From contig JAACPN010000004.1 in assembly GCA_009995425.1 (NCBI GenBank), positions 1 through 64,000 on the forward strand: a stretch of DNA of 64,000 bases, read 5' to 3'. The notes beneath the pieces were generated by a model, which ran no database searches, had not been told where the DNA came from, and worked only from the letters and a program-made list of their open reading frames with translations. Within the stretch, counting starts at the first letter, position 1, and each line of letters opens with the position of its first letter. This DNA comes from Legionella sp. (lineage in GTDB: Bacteria; Pseudomonadota; Gammaproteobacteria; Legionellales; Legionellaceae). A program made the position numbers and the translations under genes. Positions 46,260-57,500 of this stretch are shown piece by piece.

Positions 46260-46424
46260 TTATTTTACTTTTTTCTCTTTGAAGATGACATGTTTACGAA
46301 CAACCCAGTCATACTTTTTTAATTCCATTTTTTCAGGATGATTTCGTGGATTCTTGGTGGTGGTATAAAATACACCTGTACCAGCAGTTGATTCCATCTT
46401 TACGTTAATATTAACAGCGGCCAT
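46260..46424 (-). CDS. rpmG: 50S ribosomal protein L33
   Basis: 54 residues, read directly from the minus strand: [20 protein letters not shown], then [20 protein letters not shown] and [11 protein letters not shown]. The [20 protein letters not shown] core is diagnostic of L33; the proteobacterial form lacks the zinc Cys residues, as here. Follows rpmB by 41 bases, the normal rpmB-rpmG order. Confidence 0.95.
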   Translation of the reverse strand: MAAVNINVKMESTAGTGVFYTTTKNPRNHPEKMELKKYDWVVRKHVIFKEKKVK

Positions 46425-46465
46425 GGTGGCATTCCTCTTTTAATCTAAAATGAATAGCATAGGTT

Positions 46466-46702
46466 TTAAATTTTTTCGCCTTTCGCGCGAAGACGAGCAA
46501 GCACAGTTTGAATACCGAGTTTATCGATGATACGAAGACCTTTGGTGCTTAGTTTTAATGTAATAAAACGTGCTTCTTCTTCAATCCAAATACGGTGCCT
46601 TTGAATATTAGGAAGGAAACGTCGTTTTGTTTTATTATTGGCATGCGATACGTTATTCCCTGTGGTAGGGCGCTTACCGGTGATTTGGCATACTCGTGAC
46701 AT
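46466..46702 (-). CDS. rpmB: 50S ribosomal protein L28
   Basis: 78 residues. [20 protein letters not shown] at the N-terminus, then [37 protein letters not shown] split over residues 27-63; this is the proteobacterial L28 pattern. First gene of the rpmB-rpmG operon. Confidence 0.97.
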   Translation of the reverse strand: MSRVCQITGKRPTTGNNVSHANNKTKRRFLPNIQRHRIWIEEEARFITLKLSTKGLRIIDKLGIQTVLARLRAKGEKI

Positions 46703-46865
46703 GTTGCTGCTCCAAACTGTTTTCTGAACAAATCTAATATGAGGAGCGTTTTATACCAAATAATACCGTGTGATGCAATGAATTTATGTTTTTGATTTTT
46801 GTTTACAACACGCGGAGTATGATTTTAAATACGCCAAATCTAGATTTATTATAAAGGTAGGTAAG

Positions 46866-47540
46866 ATGCTTCGTACCATAAAAAGCTTTACGCTACGCGC
46901 AGGTCGCCTTAGCCCACGTCAATCACGCGCACTTGATTTATGGTTGCCTGATTATGCTTTACCGGTGGAAAATAAGCCTTGGAATTTAGCTGATTTTTTT
47001 GGGCGTCGGGCTGAAACGGTTGTTGAAATTGGCTTTGGTATGGGCGCATCGTTAGTTGAGATGGCGCAAGCACGACCGGATATTAATTTTTTAGGCATTG
47101 AGGTGCATCGGGCAGGGGTTGGCAGCTTAGTTGCTGACTTGCATGATTTGGGTATAACCAACGTTCGCGTTGTTGCTCATGATGCTGTGGAGGTGTTTAA
47201 CACGTGTTTAAGCCCTGAAAGCATTGATGGTGTGCAAATATTTTTTCCCGATCCATGGCATAAAGTGCGTCATCATAAACGACGTTTAATTCAAACCAAT
47301 TTTGTACGCGTGTTGCTTCAAGCGATTAAGATCGGTGGTTTTGTTCATTGTGCAACCGATTGGGAAGATTATGCACATCAGATGCTTGCGGTGCTATCAG
47401 AAGAGCCAAAATTAGTAAATCAAGATGTTCATGCATCGTTTTATCCACGTCCTGAAAGGCGCCCACTCACGAAGTTTGAGGCACGAGGACAGCGTTTAGG
47501 TCATGGGACGTGGGATTTGATGTTCACACGAATTATTTAG
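46866..47540 (+). CDS. trmB: tRNA (guanine-N7-)-methyltransferase TrmB
   Basis: Methylates G46 of tRNA to m7G using SAM. 224 residues. VVEIGFGMGASLVEMA (SAM motif I), FLGIEVHRAGVGSL, IFFPDPWHKVRHHKRRLIQ (the catalytic FPDPWxKxRHxKRR block) and RPLTKFEARGQRLGHGTWDL at the C-terminus. AGGTAGGTAAG precedes ATG. Upstream of hflK. Confidence 0.95.
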   Translation: MLRTIKSFTLRAGRLSPRQSRALDLWLPDYALPVENKPWNLADFFGRRAETVVEIGFGMGASLVEMAQARPDINFLGIEVHRAGVGSLVADLHDLGITNVRVVAHDAVEVFNTCLSPESIDGVQIFFPDPWHKVRHHKRRLIQTNFVRVLLQAIKIGGFVHCATDWEDYAHQMLAVLSEEPKLVNQDVHASFYPRPERRPLTKFEARGQRLGHGTWDLMFTRII

Positions 47541-47616
47541 GAATGACTTGCGTCCAGTCATGAACATCCCTAAAATCCTATTTCTATAATTTTTTTAGCA
47601 ATGCTTGGAGTTGGTT

Positions 47617-48819
47617 ATGGGATGGAATGGGCCTGATAAAGGTAAAGATCCGTGGCGTTCGAAAGATCAGCCACCTGATTTGGACGAAGCGCTCAAGCAA
47701 TTGCAAGCAAAGTTGAAGAAATTATTTTCAAATGGCAAGCCTAAGCCAAGTGGGCCTTCAAGCAATCATCGTTCTAATAAAAATAGTTCTGGAGGCGGTG
47801 TTGGAGCAGGTCTTTCGGATGGTGGGCCCATGTTTTTTATGTTGCTCGCTGCCGCGGCTGTTGTGTTATGGGCTTTAGCCGGTATTTTTATTGTTGATCC
47901 AGCTGAAAAAGCGGCTATTTTGCGTTTTGGGCGCTATGTTGAAACCGTTGGACCTGGACCGCATTGGATTCCTCGTGGAATTAGCTCCAAAATTGTTGTG
48001 AATGTTGATCGAATTTTAGATTATTCGTATGCCGCACAAATGCTTACACGTGATGAAAATCTGGTGTCGGTGGCTCTGGTGGTCCAATACCAAATTGCTG
48101 ATTTAGAAGATTATTTATTTAGTGTAGCTGATCCGATTGATAGCTTGAAGCAGGCGACATCGAGCGCGCTTCGACAAGTGGTGGGCACCACCAGTCTTGA
48201 TCAAATTATTACGGAAGGCCGCGAACTGTGGGGCAGTAATGTTCGCGAATCGCTGATCAGTATTTTAGAAAGTTATAAAACGGGTATTAAAGTTGTCAAC
48301 GTTTCCCCACAACCTGCGCGTGCGCCAGAAAACGTACAAGATGCTTTTGATGATGCGATTAAAGCTCAAGAAGATGAAAAGCGCTTTAAAGAGCAAGCGC
48401 GGGCGTATGAAGCACGTGTGGTGCCTATCGCAGAAGGGAATGCCAAGCGTATTATGGCCGAGGCGAAAGCAGGTGCTGAGCAATCGGTGTTGCAGGCAAA
48501 AGGTGCCGTGGCTGAATTTTTAGCGCTGCTTCCCGAGTACCTCCGTGCGCCTCAGGTTATGTCGCAGCGCTTGTACTTAGATACGATGCAGCGCGTCTTA
48601 AGCCGTAGCAGCACGATTGTTGTGGATGGAAAAGCCGGAAACCTCTTATATTTACCGCTCGATAAGCTTGGTTCAAATAGAGCACAATCAAATACACATG
48701 AAGAGGTTGTGGCGCTCAGTCAGGAAGATGCGGCGAATCGCGCTTCCGACGGTCTCGATCTATTGAATGGTCGTGAAACGACAAGGCCGACACAGCGTTC
48801 AGGGAGAGCAGGTGAATGA
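47617..48819 (+). CDS. hflK: FtsH protease modulator HflK
   Basis: SPFH/band-7 membrane protein that, with HflC, surrounds and restrains FtsH. 400 residues: N-terminal MGWNGPDKGKDPWRSKDQPPD segment typical of HflK, a Gly/Ser/Asn-rich linker, one membrane span near residues 72-94, the SPFH domain in the periplasm, a long Ala/Lys/Glu coiled coil (about 235-305), and a polar tail. ATG 47617 follows GGAG by 7 bases; the longer frame from TTG 47605 is unlikely. Overlaps hflC by 4 bases. Confidence 0.95.
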   Translation: MGWNGPDKGKDPWRSKDQPPDLDEALKQLQAKLKKLFSNGKPKPSGPSSNHRSNKNSSGGGVGAGLSDGGPMFFMLLAAAAVVLWALAGIFIVDPAEKAAILRFGRYVETVGPGPHWIPRGISSKIVVNVDRILDYSYAAQMLTRDENLVSVALVVQYQIADLEDYLFSVADPIDSLKQATSSALRQVVGTTSLDQIITEGRELWGSNVRESLISILESYKTGIKVVNVSPQPARAPENVQDAFDDAIKAQEDEKRFKEQARAYEARVVPIAEGNAKRIMAEAKAGAEQSVLQAKGAVAEFLALLPEYLRAPQVMSQRLYLDTMQRVLSRSSTIVVDGKAGNLLYLPLDKLGSNRAQSNTHEEVVALSQEDAANRASDGLDLLNGRETTRPTQRSGRAGE

Positions 48820-49751
48820 AAAATACTAAATTAACAGGTATAATAATCGCATTTTTTGCCTTGTTCGTGTTGATGGGGTCGTTGTTTACCGTGACACAAG
48901 GTCAAAAAGGTATTTTGTTACGTCTGGGGCGCTTGGTTCAAGACGCATCGACAGAGCAGGTTAAAGTACTTTTACCTGGGCTGCATTTTAAAATGCCATT
49001 TATTGAATCCGTACGTATTTTTGATACACGTATTCAAACCTTGGATATTAAATCTTCACGGATTGTGACCAAAGAAAAGAAAGATGTGCTTGTCGATTAT
49101 TATGTCAAATGGCGTATTTTAGATTTGGCCGGTTATTTTAAATCAACAGGCGGGAATGCATTTAAAGCGGAAACGTTGTTAGAACAACAATTGAATACAT
49201 CATTACGGGCTCAATTTGGACGTCGTACCATATCAGACGTGGTTTCGGGTGGGCGCGATGATGTGATGGATGTGCTGCGCGAACAAGCTGAAAAAGAGGC
49301 GAGTAAATTAGGGATACATGTGGTTGATGTGCGCATTAAAGGTATTGAGTTGCCTGCAAATACGAGTAATGCAATTTATCAGCGTATGCGCGCCGACATG
49401 AAAAAAATTGCTAATCGACATCGCGCCGATGGACAAGCTACGGCTGAGGCTATTCAAGCCGATGCTGATGCAAAAGTTACGGTGACGTTGGCAACTGCAC
49501 GTAGTGAGGGTGAGCAATTGCGTGCGCAGGGGCAAGCGAAAGCCGCAGCGATTTATTCGGAAGCGTTTGAGAAAAATCAGAAGTTTTTTGATTTTTATCG
49601 CAGTTTGCAAGCGTATGAAGAAAGTTTTAAGAACAAAGATAGTATGCTGGTTTTGGATCAAAGCAGCGCTTTCTTTGATTATTTTAAACACGGTTTAGCG
49701 GGTTCGCATGACGCTATGCCTAAACCAAATTTAGTTAAAAAAATGGGGTAA
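48816..49751 (+). CDS. hflC: FtsH protease modulator HflC
   Basis: 311 residues. N-terminal membrane span (TGIIIAFFALFVLMGSLFTV), then SPFH domain with QGQKGILLRLGRL and VDYYVKWRILDLAGYF, then the coiled coil with RADGQATAEAIQADADAK. Partner of HflK; start overlaps the hflK stop (ATGA). The hfq-hflX genes that precede hflKC in E. coli are absent, while purA downstream is the conserved neighbour. Confidence 0.95.
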   Translation: MKNTKLTGIIIAFFALFVLMGSLFTVTQGQKGILLRLGRLVQDASTEQVKVLLPGLHFKMPFIESVRIFDTRIQTLDIKSSRIVTKEKKDVLVDYYVKWRILDLAGYFKSTGGNAFKAETLLEQQLNTSLRAQFGRRTISDVVSGGRDDVMDVLREQAEKEASKLGIHVVDVRIKGIELPANTSNAIYQRMRADMKKIANRHRADGQATAEAIQADADAKVTVTLATARSEGEQLRAQGQAKAAAIYSEAFEKNQKFFDFYRSLQAYEESFKNKDSMLVLDQSSAFFDYFKHGLAGSHDAMPKPNLVKKMG

Positions 49752-51059
<1,308 letters not shown>

Positions 51060-51074
51060 TTTTAAGGAAAAAAA

Positions 51075-52184
51075 ATGCAATTTATCGATTTAAAAGCACA
51101 ATATTCACGTATTGAAGAACCTGTCATGGGTCGTATAAAAGCGGTCTTAGAGCATGGTGCTTATATTATGGGGCCCGAAGTTGCTGAGCTTGAAGCCGGG
51201 CTTGCTGCATTTGTTGGTGTGCCTCATGCGATTGGTGTATCCAGTGGTACCGATGCTTTGTTGATTGCATTGATGGCGCTTGACGTTGGTCCTGGGGATG
51301 AGGTCATTACTACGCCCTTTAGCTTTTTTGCAACGGCTGAGGTGATTGCACTTTTAGGTGCTACACCGGTGTTTGTTGATATTGAGCGTGATACATATAA
51401 TCTTGATGCAAATCTGATTGAAGCGGCCATTACGACTAAAACCAAGGCGATTATGCCGGTGAGTTTGTACGGTCAATGTGCAGATTATGATGCAATTAAT
51501 GCCATAGCTGCGCGATATAACTTGCCTGTGATTGAGGATGCTGCACAAAGCTTTGGTGCTATGTATAACGGCAAACGCTCGTGTGGATTAACAACGATTG
51601 GTTGTACAAGCTTTTTTCCATCCAAACCTTTAGGTGGATACGGTGATAGTGGTGCCTGCTTTACGCACGATGCTGACTTAGCTGAGCGTATGAGGTCGAT
51701 CCGTGTTCATGGTCAAGCAGAGCGTTATCATCATGTAAGATTGGGTGTGAATGGTCGACTTGATACTATACAAGCCGCTATTTTGCTTGAAAAGCTTGTC
51801 GTGTTTCCTGAAGAAATTAAGTTACGCGAACAGGTTGCTGCGCGGTATGCAAAAGGTTTGTCTGGTTTTGTTCGAACACCGAGCATAAAAGCTCATAACA
51901 CAAGTGTTTATGCGCAATACACGGTGGAAGTATCTGATCGTGAATCAGTACAAAAAGCATTGCAATCACGTGGTATTCCAACGGCGGTGCATTACCCTGA
52001 ACCGTTACATAAGCAACCTGTGTTTGAGACACTGTATCCAGGAAAGCAAAGTTTTCCTTACGCTGAAGCTGCAGCAAGTCGCGTGTTGAGTTTACCGATG
52101 CATCCTTATTTGGCTGAGGCCGATCAAAATAAAGTGATGGGTGCATTACAAGAAATATTACAGAAAGAAGCGCTGGCTGTTTAA
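51075..52184 (+). CDS. wbpE: Nucleotide-sugar 3-aminotransferase, WbpE-like (DegT/DnrJ/EryC1 family)
   Basis: 369 residues, PLP-dependent. [36 protein letters not shown] and [18 protein letters not shown] with the PLP lysine at residue 184. In the Wbp pathway it transfers the amino group of glutamate to UDP-3-keto-GlcNAcA, releasing 2-oxoglutarate. It is the first gene of the polysaccharide cluster, 15 bases after purA. Assignment rests on family plus the adjacent WbpA, WbpB and WbpD homologues. Confidence 0.85.
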   Translation: MQFIDLKAQYSRIEEPVMGRIKAVLEHGAYIMGPEVAELEAGLAAFVGVPHAIGVSSGTDALLIALMALDVGPGDEVITTPFSFFATAEVIALLGATPVFVDIERDTYNLDANLIEAAITTKTKAIMPVSLYGQCADYDAINAIAARYNLPVIEDAAQSFGAMYNGKRSCGLTTIGCTSFFPSKPLGGYGDSGACFTHDADLAERMRSIRVHGQAERYHHVRLGVNGRLDTIQAAILLEKLVVFPEEIKLREQVAARYAKGLSGFVRTPSIKAHNTSVYAQYTVEVSDRESVQKALQSRGIPTAVHYPEPLHKQPVFETLYPGKQSFPYAEAAASRVLSLPMHPYLAEADQNKVMGALQEILQKEALAV

Positions 52185-52228
52185 GCGCTTCAACGGAATG
52201 CTTTAAGAATAAAATGGAGTGCTACGTC

Positions 52229-53533
52229 ATGCCACGTGATTTGATTGAAAAGTTAAATAATAAAGAAGCCATTATTGGCATTATTGGTTTAGGCTATGTC
52301 GGCTTGCCTCTCATGCTCCGTTTTGCTGATGTCGGTTACCGGGTGATTGGAATTGATGTAGATGAAAGCAAGAATAACTTGTTGAATGCCGGTAAATCCT
52401 ACATTCAACATATTCCTTCAGCGAATGTGGTTGCTGTCCAAAGTCATATTCGTGCGACCAATGATTTTTCATCCGCTCATGAGGCGGATGCCTTGATTTT
52501 ATGTGTACCCACGCCGCTTAATAAATACCGCGAGCCAGACTTAAGTTATGTTGTTCAAACAGTTGAGGCGCTTGTGCCGCATCTTCGGCCAGGGCAAATC
52601 ATGTCTTTGGAAAGTACGACCTATCCTGGAACGACAGAAGAAGAACTCAAAACACGCATCGAGGCAACGGGTCTCAACGTCGGTAAAGATTTCTTCCTGG
52701 TGTATTCACCTGAGCGTGAAGATCCCGGTAATGTGAATTTTTCAACAGCCAGTATTCCTAAGGTATGCGGTGGTGATACGCCGAATTGTCGTGAGGCTGG
52801 ACATGCTTTGTATCATTCGGTGATTGATACGGTCGTCAAAGTTTCATCCACGCGTGTTGCCGAAATGACGAAGCTTTTAGAGAACATTCATCGTTCGGTT
52901 AACATTGGTCTTGTGAATGAGATGAAATTGTTGGCTGATAAAATGGATATTGATATTCATGAAGTGATTGATGCTGCAGCAACTAAACCCTTTGGCTTTG
53001 TTCCATATTATCCGGGGCCTGGTATTGGCGGGCATTGTATTCCTATCGATCCATTTTATCTGACTTGGAAAGCCCGTGAATTTGGTATGCATACGCGGTT
53101 TATTGAACTGGCCGGTGAAATTAATAGCAAAATGCCACACTGGGTCCTTCATAAAATCACGGATGCATTAAACTCACGCGAACAAGCGCTTAAAAATAGC
53201 AAGGTGCTCGTTTTAGGGATTGCCTACAAACGTGATGTGGATGACATGCGCGAGTCACCGTCAATAGAAATGTTGGAGCTTTTACGGAATAAAGGTGCTG
53301 AGGTCGCGTATTCCGACCCTCATGTACCCGTTTTTCCTGCAATGAGATCGCATCATTTTGATTTGCATAGTGTGTCCCTCACATCAGAAACCCTTGCGCA
53401 ATATGATTGTGTGGTGCTTGCGACAGCACATCAAGCGTTTGATTATGACATGATTGCCATGCATGCGAAGCTTATTGTGGACACACGTGGTGCTTTTAGA
53501 GCGCATAAAAACGACAACATTGTGAGTGCTTAA
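52229..53533 (+). CDS. wbpA: UDP-N-acetylglucosamine 6-dehydrogenase, WbpA-like
   Basis: 434 residues, UDP-sugar dehydrogenase family. NAD site [22 protein letters not shown] (split), [23 protein letters not shown], and [14 protein letters not shown] with the catalytic Cys270. The closest pattern is the WbpA/WbpO-like group that oxidises UDP-GlcNAc to UDP-GlcNAcA with NAD. ATG 52229 follows GGAG by 9 bases. Its stop overlaps the next start (TAATG). Confidence 0.88.
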   Translation: MPRDLIEKLNNKEAIIGIIGLGYVGLPLMLRFADVGYRVIGIDVDESKNNLLNAGKSYIQHIPSANVVAVQSHIRATNDFSSAHEADALILCVPTPLNKYREPDLSYVVQTVEALVPHLRPGQIMSLESTTYPGTTEEELKTRIEATGLNVGKDFFLVYSPEREDPGNVNFSTASIPKVCGGDTPNCREAGHALYHSVIDTVVKVSSTRVAEMTKLLENIHRSVNIGLVNEMKLLADKMDIDIHEVIDAAATKPFGFVPYYPGPGIGGHCIPIDPFYLTWKAREFGMHTRFIELAGEINSKMPHWVLHKITDALNSREQALKNSKVLVLGIAYKRDVDDMRESPSIEMLELLRNKGAEVAYSDPHVPVFPAMRSHHFDLHSVSLTSETLAQYDCVVLATAHQAFDYDMIAMHAKLIVDTRGAFRAHKNDNIVSA

Positions 53534-54597
53534 TGATAAAAAGAGCTCCTTGGACGATTCTCGATCGTAAGATTAATGTAGCCTTGGTTGGTTGTGGTCG
53601 TATTTCAAAAAATCATTTACAAGCGATTGCTAAACACCACGATCGTTTAAATTTAACGGCGGTGTGTGATCGTGATGAAGCGGCGGCTAACGCGGTTGGA
53701 AAAGAGCATGGCGCCCAAGTTTATACCAGTCTTGAGGTGATGCTTGCGGAAGCTGAAATTGATTTGCTTGTTTTGTGTACCCCTAGTGGTCTTCACCCAC
53801 GGCAAGCGATTCAAGTGGCCGAATCTGGCCGACACGTGCTGACGGAAAAACCCATGGCAACCCGCTGGCAAGATGGCTTGGATATGGTGAAGGCCTGCGA
53901 TAAAGCCGAGGTTCGTTTATTTGTTGTGAAACAAAATCGATTAAATCCACCCATCCAAGCGCTTAAGCGTGCGATTACAGAAGGACGTTTTGGCCGAATA
54001 TATATGGCTAATGTCAACGTTTTTTGGACACGTCCACAAGACTATTACGATCAAGGGGGCTGGCGCGGTTCTTGGGAATGGGATGGCGGTGCTTTCATGA
54101 ACCAAGCCAGCCATTATGTTGATTTGATTCAATGGTTGCTTGGTCCAGTAGACTCCGTTCAGGCGATGATGGGTACGTTAGGTCGCAAAATTGAAGCAGA
54201 AGACAGCGGTGTGTTAAACATACGTTGGCGCCAGGGCACCATGGGGTCGGTAAACGTTACTATGTTGACGTATCCTAAGAATTACGAAGGTTCCATTACG
54301 TTATTGGGCGAAAAAGGCACGGTGCGTATAGGTGGTGTTGCGGTCAACGAAGTGCAACATTGGGAATTTTCAGACGTACGGCTTGAAGATGCGGAGATTA
54401 AAGCTGAAAATTATGCGACCACATCGGTGTATGGTTTTGGGCATGTGCCGTATTATGCCAATGTGATTGATTGCCTCCAGGGTAAACCTGCGGACATTAT
54501 CGATGGTCGCTCAGGGCTTGCTTGCCTGGAGTTATTAATTGCAGCCTATCGTTCGGCTCGTGATGATAAAACGGTTCATCTTCCTTTAGAGTTGTAA
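53533..54597 (+). CDS. wbpB: UDP-GlcNAcA 3-dehydrogenase, WbpB/WlbA-like (Gfo/Idh/MocA family)
   Basis: 354 residues. Rossmann [18 protein letters not shown], the [14 protein letters not shown] active-site Lys motif (EKP), and [20 protein letters not shown] plus [20 protein letters not shown] with the catalytic His, all as in WlbA/WbpB. This enzyme keeps NAD bound and is known to re-oxidise it with 2-oxoglutarate, making 2-hydroxyglutarate. The next-but-one gene encodes a 2-hydroxyglutarate-oxidase-like flavoprotein. Confidence 0.9.
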   Translation: MIKRAPWTILDRKINVALVGCGRISKNHLQAIAKHHDRLNLTAVCDRDEAAANAVGKEHGAQVYTSLEVMLAEAEIDLLVLCTPSGLHPRQAIQVAESGRHVLTEKPMATRWQDGLDMVKACDKAEVRLFVVKQNRLNPPIQALKRAITEGRFGRIYMANVNVFWTRPQDYYDQGGWRGSWEWDGGAFMNQASHYVDLIQWLLGPVDSVQAMMGTLGRKIEAEDSGVLNIRWRQGTMGSVNVTMLTYPKNYEGSITLLGEKGTVRIGGVAVNEVQHWEFSDVRLEDAEIKAENYATTSVYGFGHVPYYANVIDCLQGKPADIIDGRSGLACLELLIAAYRSARDDKTVHLPLEL

Positions 54598-54610
54598 TTT
54601 TGGGATTATC

Positions 54611-55207
54611 ATGATGACAGCAATGATACACGAAACAGCGATTGTCGATGCAGGTGCTGAACTTGGGGCGGGTACACGTGTTTGGCACTGGGTTCATGTA
54701 AGCGCTGGCGCTCGTATTGGCGCCCAATGCAGCTTGGGTCAAAATGTTTATGTTGGAAATAAAGTTAAAATTGGCAACAACGTGAAGATTCAAAACAACG
54801 TCTCGGTGTATGATAACGTGACACTTGAAGATGATGTATTTTGTGGTCCAAGTATGGTGTTTACCAATGTCTATAATCCACGTTCAGCGGTCAGTCGAAA
54901 AGACGAATACCGTAATACGTTAGTAAAACGAGGCGCTACATTGGGGGCAAATTGTACGCTGGTGTGCGGTGTCACGGTGGGTGAATATGCTTTTGTTGCG
55001 GCAGGAGCCGTGATTAATCGCGATGTCAAGCCCTATGCATTGATGGCAGGTGTTCCTGCGCGACAAATCGGTTGGATGAGTCGTTTTGGTGAGCGTTTAG
55101 CGTTACCTCTTCAAGGCGAAGCAGATGTTATCTGTGAACATACGGGCGAGCGATATGCATTAAGCCTTGATGGTTTGGTACGAATAACAGAAAGCATAGG
55201 TGTGTAG
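54611..55207 (+). CDS. wbpD: UDP-2-acetamido-3-amino-glucuronate N-acetyltransferase, WbpD-like
   Basis: 198 residues, left-handed beta-helix acyltransferase: repeated hexapeptides in [20 protein letters not shown] and [20 protein letters not shown], then [20 protein letters not shown] and [27 protein letters not shown] split over residues 134-160. Acetylates the 3-amino group to give UDP-GlcNAc(3NAc)A. Tandem ATGs at 54611 and 54614. Confidence 0.88.
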   Translation: MMTAMIHETAIVDAGAELGAGTRVWHWVHVSAGARIGAQCSLGQNVYVGNKVKIGNNVKIQNNVSVYDNVTLEDDVFCGPSMVFTNVYNPRSAVSRKDEYRNTLVKRGATLGANCTLVCGVTVGEYAFVAAGAVINRDVKPYALMAGVPARQIGWMSRFGERLALPLQGEADVICEHTGERYALSLDGLVRITESIGV

Positions 55208-55211
55208 TTTG

Positions 55212-56450
55212 ATGCAAGCTTCAAAAAATCAGTATACCACGGACTTTATTATTATCGGTGCGGGAATTTTAGGTTTATCGACCGCACTAAAATTATTAGA
55301 TGCTTACCCTCGTGCCAAAATTTCAATTCTTGATAAAGAAGGGGCGGTTGGGGAGCATGCCAGCGGACGAAACAGCGGTGTGTTGCACTCCGGCATTTAT
55401 TACCCCCCAGATTCTTTGAAAGCCAAATTATGCGGCGAGGGTGCTAAGGCGATGCGCGCGTATTGCCAAGAGCATAATCTTCCTTGGAATAAACTAGGCA
55501 AAGTGATTGTTCCAACACAAACGGAAGACGAAGATACCCTGCGTATGCTGTATGAACGTGGTTTAGTTAATGGTGTTTGTGTGGAATGGTTGGATGAAGT
55601 GCAATTGGCAGAATTAGAGCCGTTAGCACGTACAGCGACGGGTCGTGCGTTATTTGTTCCTGAAACAACCGTGGTTGATCCGAAAGCTATTATGCTGCAT
55701 CTCCATCAAACGTTGGCGGCACGTGGCGTAAAATTTTATTTTAATGCATGTTGCGAGCAGGTTGATGTTAAAACAAGAACCGTTTGTGCAGGATCGTCCT
55801 CGTGGCACTATCAGCACTTGATCAATACCGCAGGCTTATACGCCGATAAGATTGCAGAAGCGTGTGGCCTTCGTCATCGCTACACCATGTTGCCATTCAA
55901 AGGCTTATATTACGAAGTGAAACCTACTTCTAAAATTAAAATTAATCATTTGATTTATCCTGTACCCGATATGAACGTGCCTTTTTTGGGCATTCATTTT
56001 ACGAAAACCGTGTCTGGAAAAGTTTATGTTGGCCCAACCGCTGTACCTGCTCTAGGGCGTGAGCAATACCGTGGCCTGAAAGATATGAATATCAAAGAAA
56101 CCCTGCCGGTGCTTTATCATTTATTAAGACAGTATCGACATAACGAACAAGGTTTTCGAAACTACACGCATCGCGAAGTACTGAATTTTTTAAAACCGAA
56201 GTTTGTGAATACAGCAAAAACCTTGGTGCCTAGCCTGACTTCATCCGATCTTTCTTTGAGCGGAAAAGTTGGCATACGAGCCCAATTGCTTGATATACTC
56301 AGCTGTCGTTTGGTGATGGACTTCTTAATCGAACAAACGGACAACGAAACACATATTTTAAATGCTGTTTCACCTGCTTTTACCAGCGCTTTTGGCTTTT
56401 CGAATTATGTGGTCGGGTTGTTAGAAACAAAACACTGCATCCCTGCTTAA
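55212..56450 (+). CDS. FAD-dependent L-2-hydroxyglutarate oxidase-like protein (LhgO family)
   Basis: 412 residues, DAO-type flavoprotein. IIGAGILGLSTALKLLDAYP binds FAD; EHASGRNSGVLHSGIYYPPDSLKAKLCGEG (split) is the family signature, in which His and Tyr flank the flavin. LPFKGLYYEV and VGPTAVPALGREQYRG follow. LhgO oxidises L-2-hydroxyglutarate to 2-oxoglutarate and passes electrons to quinones. Its place inside the Wbp-type set suggests it recycles the 2-hydroxyglutarate formed by WbpB. It could alternatively act on a sugar acid. ATG 55212 is preferred over GTG 55200. Confidence 0.8.
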   Translation: MQASKNQYTTDFIIIGAGILGLSTALKLLDAYPRAKISILDKEGAVGEHASGRNSGVLHSGIYYPPDSLKAKLCGEGAKAMRAYCQEHNLPWNKLGKVIVPTQTEDEDTLRMLYERGLVNGVCVEWLDEVQLAELEPLARTATGRALFVPETTVVDPKAIMLHLHQTLAARGVKFYFNACCEQVDVKTRTVCAGSSSWHYQHLINTAGLYADKIAEACGLRHRYTMLPFKGLYYEVKPTSKIKINHLIYPVPDMNVPFLGIHFTKTVSGKVYVGPTAVPALGREQYRGLKDMNIKETLPVLYHLLRQYRHNEQGFRNYTHREVLNFLKPKFVNTAKTLVPSLTSSDLSLSGKVGIRAQLLDILSCRLVMDFLIEQTDNETHILNAVSPAFTSAFGFSNYVVGLLETKHCIPA

Positions 56451-56481
56451 ATGGAACTAAATAATACTTATTGGAATTTAC

Positions 56482-57495
56482 ATGGATATACGAGGCAAGA
56501 ATTTTTTAGTCATTGGTGGGGCTGGTTTAATTGGCTCACATACGGTTGATGCTTTATTAAAAGAAGACATCGGTGAAGTGCGTATCTACGATAATTTTAC
56601 GCGAGGACGCGAAGAAAATTTACGTGAAGCACTCAAAGATCCACGGGTAAAAATTTTTTCACTGGGTGGCGATATCATGCATCGAGACATTTTGAATGCT
56701 GGTATGCGCGGTATTGATGGTGTGTTTCATTTTGCAGCGCTTTGGCTCCTGCATTGCTTTGATTACCCTCGTTCTGCATTCGAAGTTAACGTGGCTGGCA
56801 CGTTTAATATTTTAGAAGCCATGGTCAATCAAGGTGTTAAACGCTTGGTTTATTCTTCAAGTGCATCGGTTTATGGTGACGCAGTTCAAGAGCCGATGAC
56901 AGAAGACCATATTTATAATAACAAAACGTTTTACGGCGCAACCAAAATTGCGGGTGAGCACATGTGTCGTTCGTTATATCACCGTTATAAAGATACAAGT
57001 CAACATTTTGATTACGTAGGTTTGCGCTACATGAACGTGTATGGCGCGCGTCAAGATTACCAAGGTGCTTATATCGCGGTGATTATGAAAATGTTGGATA
57101 ACTTGGATAAAGGAAAGGCTCCTGTTTTATACGGTGACGGTAGCCAAGCGTATGACTTTATTTATGTTGAAGATTGCGCCAAAGCAAACGTGTGTGCTAT
57201 GAAAGCCGATGCAACCGATGAGTTTTATAACGTTGGTACAGGCGTACGCACGAGCATCAAAGAGTTAGCAGAAATTATTCTTAAATTAACCGACTCTGAA
57301 CTCAGTATTTTGTTTGAGCCTGCAGGGCAAACATTTGTTAAGAATCGTATTGGTTGCCCTAAAAAAGCAGAAAAAGATCTCGACTTTAGAGCTGATCTCA
57401 GATTGCCAGAAGGTTTGGCGCGATTGATCGAATGGCGAGATACGCATAAGTCTGAGGTTAAGGCACGTAAAGAAGCCGTTGGCATTGAAGACTAA
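56482..57495 (+). CDS. NAD-dependent nucleotide-sugar epimerase/dehydratase (extended SDR)
   Basis: 337 residues. FLVIGGAGLIGSHTVDALL binds NAD; the catalytic set is YSSSASVYGD and Y-x3-K in FYGATKIAGEH; YDFIYVEDCAKA and NVGTGVRTSIKELAE follow as in UDP-glucose 4-epimerase-like enzymes. In this cluster it may epimerise the diacetamido-uronic acid (C4 or C5), as proposed for the Bordetella wbm epimerases; the exact reaction is not deducible. Five bases before the asnB-like gene. Confidence 0.8.
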   Translation: MDIRGKNFLVIGGAGLIGSHTVDALLKEDIGEVRIYDNFTRGREENLREALKDPRVKIFSLGGDIMHRDILNAGMRGIDGVFHFAALWLLHCFDYPRSAFEVNVAGTFNILEAMVNQGVKRLVYSSSASVYGDAVQEPMTEDHIYNNKTFYGATKIAGEHMCRSLYHRYKDTSQHFDYVGLRYMNVYGARQDYQGAYIAVIMKMLDNLDKGKAPVLYGDGSQAYDFIYVEDCAKANVCAMKADATDEFYNVGTGVRTSIKELAEIILKLTDSELSILFEPAGQTFVKNRIGCPKKAEKDLDFRADLRLPEGLARLIEWRDTHKSEVKARKEAVGIED

Positions 57496-57500
57496 AGGCT

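Noticed and set aside
46260..46424. Apparent gene-free gap between hpf and rpmB
   Set aside because: The gap is filled by rpmG, a 54-residue gene that is easy to miss; nothing unusual remains.
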